From the NCBI GenBank assembly GCA_949752795.1, contig OX457075.1:3534001-3598000 (forward strand): a DNA stretch of 64,000 nucleotides. The letters are read 5' to 3'. Below the pieces are notes generated by a model. The model had not been told where the DNA came from. It did no database searches and was given only the letters and a program-made list of their open reading frames with translations. Source of the DNA: Hyperoodon ampullatus. Its lineage: Eukaryota; Chordata; Mammalia; Artiodactyla; Ziphiidae. Position 1 is the first letter of the stretch. Each line of letters begins with the position of its first letter. Made by a program: the position numbers and the translations under genes. Below are positions 60,801 to 64,000 of this stretch, in pieces.

Positions 60801-61607
60801 TTGAGAAATTTCATCCCTTGTACTATTTCATTTTCTTGATAGCTCTTCTAGACATATTCTAGACACGGAGAATATTTTAATTTGTATTGAGTAATACTCA
60901 ATAAAACCCATTTTATTTGTTGAATTTTTATCATTGTTCTTTTGTCTCAGAACTTAAAAATCTAACTGCATTACCTATAAGCTTCCTTAAAATTTGGTTT
61001 TTGGACATAACCATTTATTTATAAATAGTCATAAAAATAAGTGTATTTATTCATTCAACAAACTTTATTGGTCCAATAGTAAAGTACCATGTCAGATGGC
61101 AGAAAAGTAAAAGGTATACAAGATGCTTCCAGAATTGGTGGTTCCATTACACACCTTTGTCTGTCCTTCTTAAACAAATGCCAACAACAAAAAACATTGT
61201 CTTCAGTTATTCAGTAAGTATTTCAATGCCTATTGCAACTTTCACAGTTTATAAAACTTTTACACAACCATTATTTTCGTTAATACCTCCAAGGATGTTA
61301 TGAAGAATCCAGGCTAGTGTCAATTTAAAAAGGGGGCAAATTAGCCCAAACAAGGTAAAAGCAGTATTCAGGATTACTCATTCACCTTCTGATGGACAGC
61401 TAGTGGCTACCTATCAATTTTTCATTCTTAAACATAAAGCCAGGCATATATTGAAATAAATGGAATATTTAAAATGCTATGACTAAATACAAATGTAAGG
61501 TACTACTGAGGGAAGAGTAGTAGAGATGAGGAGATGCTTCCTCCTGTCTGCATTCTGTCTTTCCCAGACCATTCCCTGTACTTGAGTAATAAATCTAGAG
61601 ACTAATT

Positions 61608-61815
61608 ATTATTATTATTTTTTGCTGTACGCGGGCCTCTCACTGTTGTGGCCTCTCCCGTTGCGGAGCACAGGCTCCGGACACGCAGGCTCAGCGGCCA
61701 TGGCTCACGGGCCCAGCCGCTCCGCGGCATGTGGGATCTTCCCGGACCGGGGCATGAACCCGTGTCCCCTGCATCGGCAGGCGGACTCTCAACCACTGTG
61801 CCACCAGGGAAGCCC
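61608..61815 (-). mobile_element. CHR SINE, short form, with (ATT)n tail
   Basis: Target duplication GACTAATTATT (about 61599 and 61818). The tail has drifted to (TTA)n. Confidence 0.95.
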
Positions 61816-62148
61816 AAGACTAATTATTTTGCAGGCTGATGGCTAAGCATAACCTTTGTCTTTGGGCCACGTGGTTTCACTGCTAAATGTCTGCTGAGGA
61901 TGCCCAAGCACAGATATATTAGTTTACTGAGTATGTGTGAGACACTGTCCTCCCAAAGAGAGAAATCAAGTCTCTGTGGGGACAGCTGAAGAAAGCCCCT
62001 AACATGCTGAAATCATGGACATCTAACCTCGAGTTCGTGTTGAAAGTGTTAGCGATAAAGAAAAGGAACTGGTCCTCTATGTTACAGAGGAGTATGTCTT
62101 CTCCAAGAATATTGCGCAGTGTGGCTGTGACCTTCACCACCTCCTTAC

Positions 62149-62218
62149 CTGATTTCAGGTGTGACAATCTCTGCTGCCAGACTATCTGAAGATTCCTGAC
62201 TTCCCAGAGGCATTAACC
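62149..62218 (-). CDS. HOOK3: HOOK3 exon 14
   Basis: A 70-nt exon. Two bases complete Gly, then LMPLGSQESSDSLAAEIVTP and EI, then AG of Arg. This Ser-rich, low-charge loop interrupts the central coiled coil and is characteristic of HOOK3. Acceptor TTTACAG|GG, donor AG|GTAAGG. The preceding exon (ending ...LTTQG) is not in the window. Confidence 0.96.
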
Positions 62219-62374
62219 CTGTAAACAAACAATCATGGGTGCAAGGTTAAGAGAGGGCACAGCTACCTCCTTTAGTTCCTATATGAACTCCTACTTTGAG
62301 CATTAATTTTAACAGCTAAAATCTTTAATTCAAGTAAAAAACCATGTCACAGTTCCCTTACATGATTGCCTTAC

Positions 62375-64000
62375 AACATTATTATTATATCATTTTAACA
62401 CTTTTTAAGTGTACAATTGAGTGGCACTGAGTCCCATGTTGGCGCTAAGGCACTATGTTGTGGAACCATCACTACTATCTATTCCCAAACTCTTTCATCA
62501 CTCAAAATGTAAATTCTATACAGCCACTATGGAGAACAGTATGGAGGTTCCTCAAAAAACTACAAATAGAACTACCATATGACCCAGCAATCCCACTACT
62601 GGGCATATACCCTGAGAAAACCATAATTCAAAAAGAGTCATGTACCAAAATGTTCATTGCAGCTCTATTTACAATAGCCAGGAGATGGAAACAACCTAAG
62701 TGTCCATCATCCGATGAATGGATAAAGAAGACGTGGCACATATATACAATGGAATATTACTCAGCCATAAAAATAAATGAAATTGAGCTATTTGTAATGA
62801 GGTGGATGGACCTAGAGTCTGTCCTACAGAGTGAAGTAAGTCAGAAAGAGAAAGACAAATACCATATGCTAACACATATATATGGAATCTAAGGAAAAAA
62901 AATGTCATGAAGAACCTAGGGGTAAGACAGCAATAAAGACACAGACCTACTAGAGAATGGACTTGAGGATATGGGGAGGGGGAAGGGTAAGCTGTGACAA
63001 AGCGAGAGAGTGGCATGGACATATATACACTACCAAACGTAAGGCAGATAGCTAGTGGGAAGCAGCCGCATAGCACAGGGAGATCAGCTCGGTGCTATGT
63101 GACCGCCTGCAGGGGTGGGATAGGGAGGGTGGGAGGGAGGGAGATGCAAGAGGGAAGGGATATGGGAACAGAGGTATATGTATAACTGATTCACTATGTT
63201 ATAAAACAGAAACTAACACACCATTGTAAAGCAATTATACTCCAATAAAGATGTTAAAAAAAAAACAAACCGTAAATTCTGGAACCATTAAGCAGTAACT
63301 CCCCATTACTTTCTCCCTCAGCTCCTCGTAACTTTAATTCCAATTTCTGTCTATCTAAAAGAATTTGCCCATTCTAGACACCTCACACCAATATGTGTCC
63401 TTTTGCGTCTGGCTCACTTCACCTAACATAATGTTTTCAATATTCATCTATGTTGTACCATTTATCACAACTTCATCTCTTTATATGGCCAAATAATATC
63501 CCATTATACATACATATCACATTTTCTTTATCCATGTATCTGTCTATGGACACATGGGTTGTTCCCACCTTTTGGCTATTGTGAATAATGCTGCTATGAA
63601 CACTGGTATACCAGGATGTGGCTGAGTCCTTGCTTTGATTCTTTTGTATATACACTTAGGAATGGAATTTCTGGATCATATGGTAACTTTTTAAAGAACC
63701 ACCAAACTCTTCCGCAGTGGCTGACCCATTTTGCGTTCCCACCAGCAAGGCAAGAGGGCTCCGACTTCTCCACACCCTCACCAACACTTGTTACTTCCCT
63801 TTTTTTTTCTCTTTTGATAGTACCCATCCTAATGGGTAAGTGGTATCTCACTGTGGTTTTGCTTTGCATTTCTCTAATGACCAATGATGTTGAGCACTGT
63901 TTCATGTGCTTACTGGTCATTTGTATATCTTCTTTGGAGAAATGTCTATTCAAGTCCTTTGTGAACTGCAAAGGACTTTTGTAGTTTCTTTTTGTTGTTG
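62375..64000 (-). mobile_element. Old L1M 3' end, antisense, interrupted
   Basis: Begins 'cattttaacactttttaagt' and resumes after the younger L1 with 'cgtaaattctggaaccatta', then '...tggctattgtgaataatgct' and 'tggatcatatggtaactttt'. The decayed end of ORF2 reads on the minus strand at 63594-63971 ([24 protein letters not shown]). Confidence 0.88.
62519..63268 (+). mobile_element. Young L1, 5'-truncated (end of ORF2 plus 3'UTR)
   Basis: The last ORF2 codons are open at 62455-62892 (L1 part: [64 protein letters not shown]). The 3'UTR differs from that of the 13682-19690 element ('ttataaaacagaaactaaca' and 'gcaattatactccaataaag'). Target duplication GTAAATTCT (about 62510 and 63272). Confidence 0.94.

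Larger units (their letters stand above)
59035..62148 (-). other. HOOK3 intron 14
   Basis: About 3.1 kb. Old antisense L1M-like sequence at about 59990-60800 and one CHR SINE (61608-61815). The rest is unique. An apparent in-frame extension upstream of exon 15 is intronic. Confidence 0.85.
28830..64000 (-). other. HOOK3: HOOK3 gene, 3' part
   Basis: Partial gene on the minus strand: nine exons plus a candidate 6-nt microexon and a long 3'UTR. Joined, the exons give the C-terminal 278 residues or so of HOOK3 (about 720 aa in mammals) without a stop or frameshift. HOOK3 is a cytosolic coiled-coil adaptor. Its N-terminal Hook domain (not in the window) binds the dynein light intermediate chain, the central coiled coil activates dynein/dynactin, and the C-terminal half binds the kinesin KIF1C and the FTS/FHIP cargo complex. 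Exon numbers in these entries assume the 22-exon human gene. Exon 13 was searched for above 62218 and not found. Confidence 0.95.
62219..64000 (-). other. HOOK3 intron 13 (partial)
   Basis: Mostly a nest of L1s: an old antisense L1M 3' end interrupted by a younger sense L1 3' end. No exon. Confidence 0.85.

Noticed and set aside
1..64000. CRISPR arrays, operons, tRNA or rRNA genes
   Set aside because: This is vertebrate nuclear DNA. The only tRNA-like sequences are the tRNA-derived heads of CHR SINEs, and no regularly spaced repeats are present.

Overview
The window is nuclear DNA of a cetacean. About twenty copies of the tRNA-Glu-derived CHR SINE (the hippo/whale family, in a short form of about 210 bp and a long form of about 300 bp) lie in it, with L1s whose 3' ends look like the cetartiodactyl type. 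Two protein-coding genes are readable, both on the minus strand: FNTA (farnesyltransferase/geranylgeranyltransferase I alpha subunit) and HOOK3 (dynein adaptor). Their order and orientation match human 8p11.21, where HOOK3 lies directly upstream of FNTA. I recognised both by comparing the translated exons with the human proteins from memory; no database search was run.

Layout by increasing coordinate: 1-8202 is the 5' end of FNTA (intron 2, exon 2, intron 1, exon 1), and its CpG-rich promoter lies at about 7800-8560. About 8300-28830 is intergenic and almost entirely repeats: an ERV LTR, antisense L1 3' ends, a 6-kb L1 with broken ORFs that carries a SINE, a Tigger1 fragment, MaLR-type LTRs, an old L1 and a tandem SINE pair. 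About 28830-38696 reads as a long HOOK3 3'UTR of roughly 9.9 kb. From 38697 to 62218 there are nine HOOK3 coding exons, taken here as exons 22 back to 14 (human numbering assumed). All have GT/AG junctions, and their phases join without conflict to encode about the last 278 residues up to the stop. The rest of HOOK3 lies beyond 64000, and FNTA exons 3 onward lie before position 1.

The two genes act separately. FNTA is the shared subunit of two prenyltransferases. HOOK3 links dynein/dynactin and the kinesin KIF1C to cargo. They are neighbours transcribed in the same direction, not an operon.

No new multi-gene system is visible. The points most worth checking are: a 6-nt in-frame candidate microexon of HOOK3 (51790-51795) with excellent splice signals; a local duplication (3590-4350 and 22133-22899) in which about 145 bp is inverted in one copy; an unidentified processed pseudogene at 2331-3355 in FNTA intron 2; a CpG-dense intronic segment at 39345-39830; a perfect 71-bp tandem duplication inside an LTR; and an inverted SINE pair inside the HOOK3 3'UTR.
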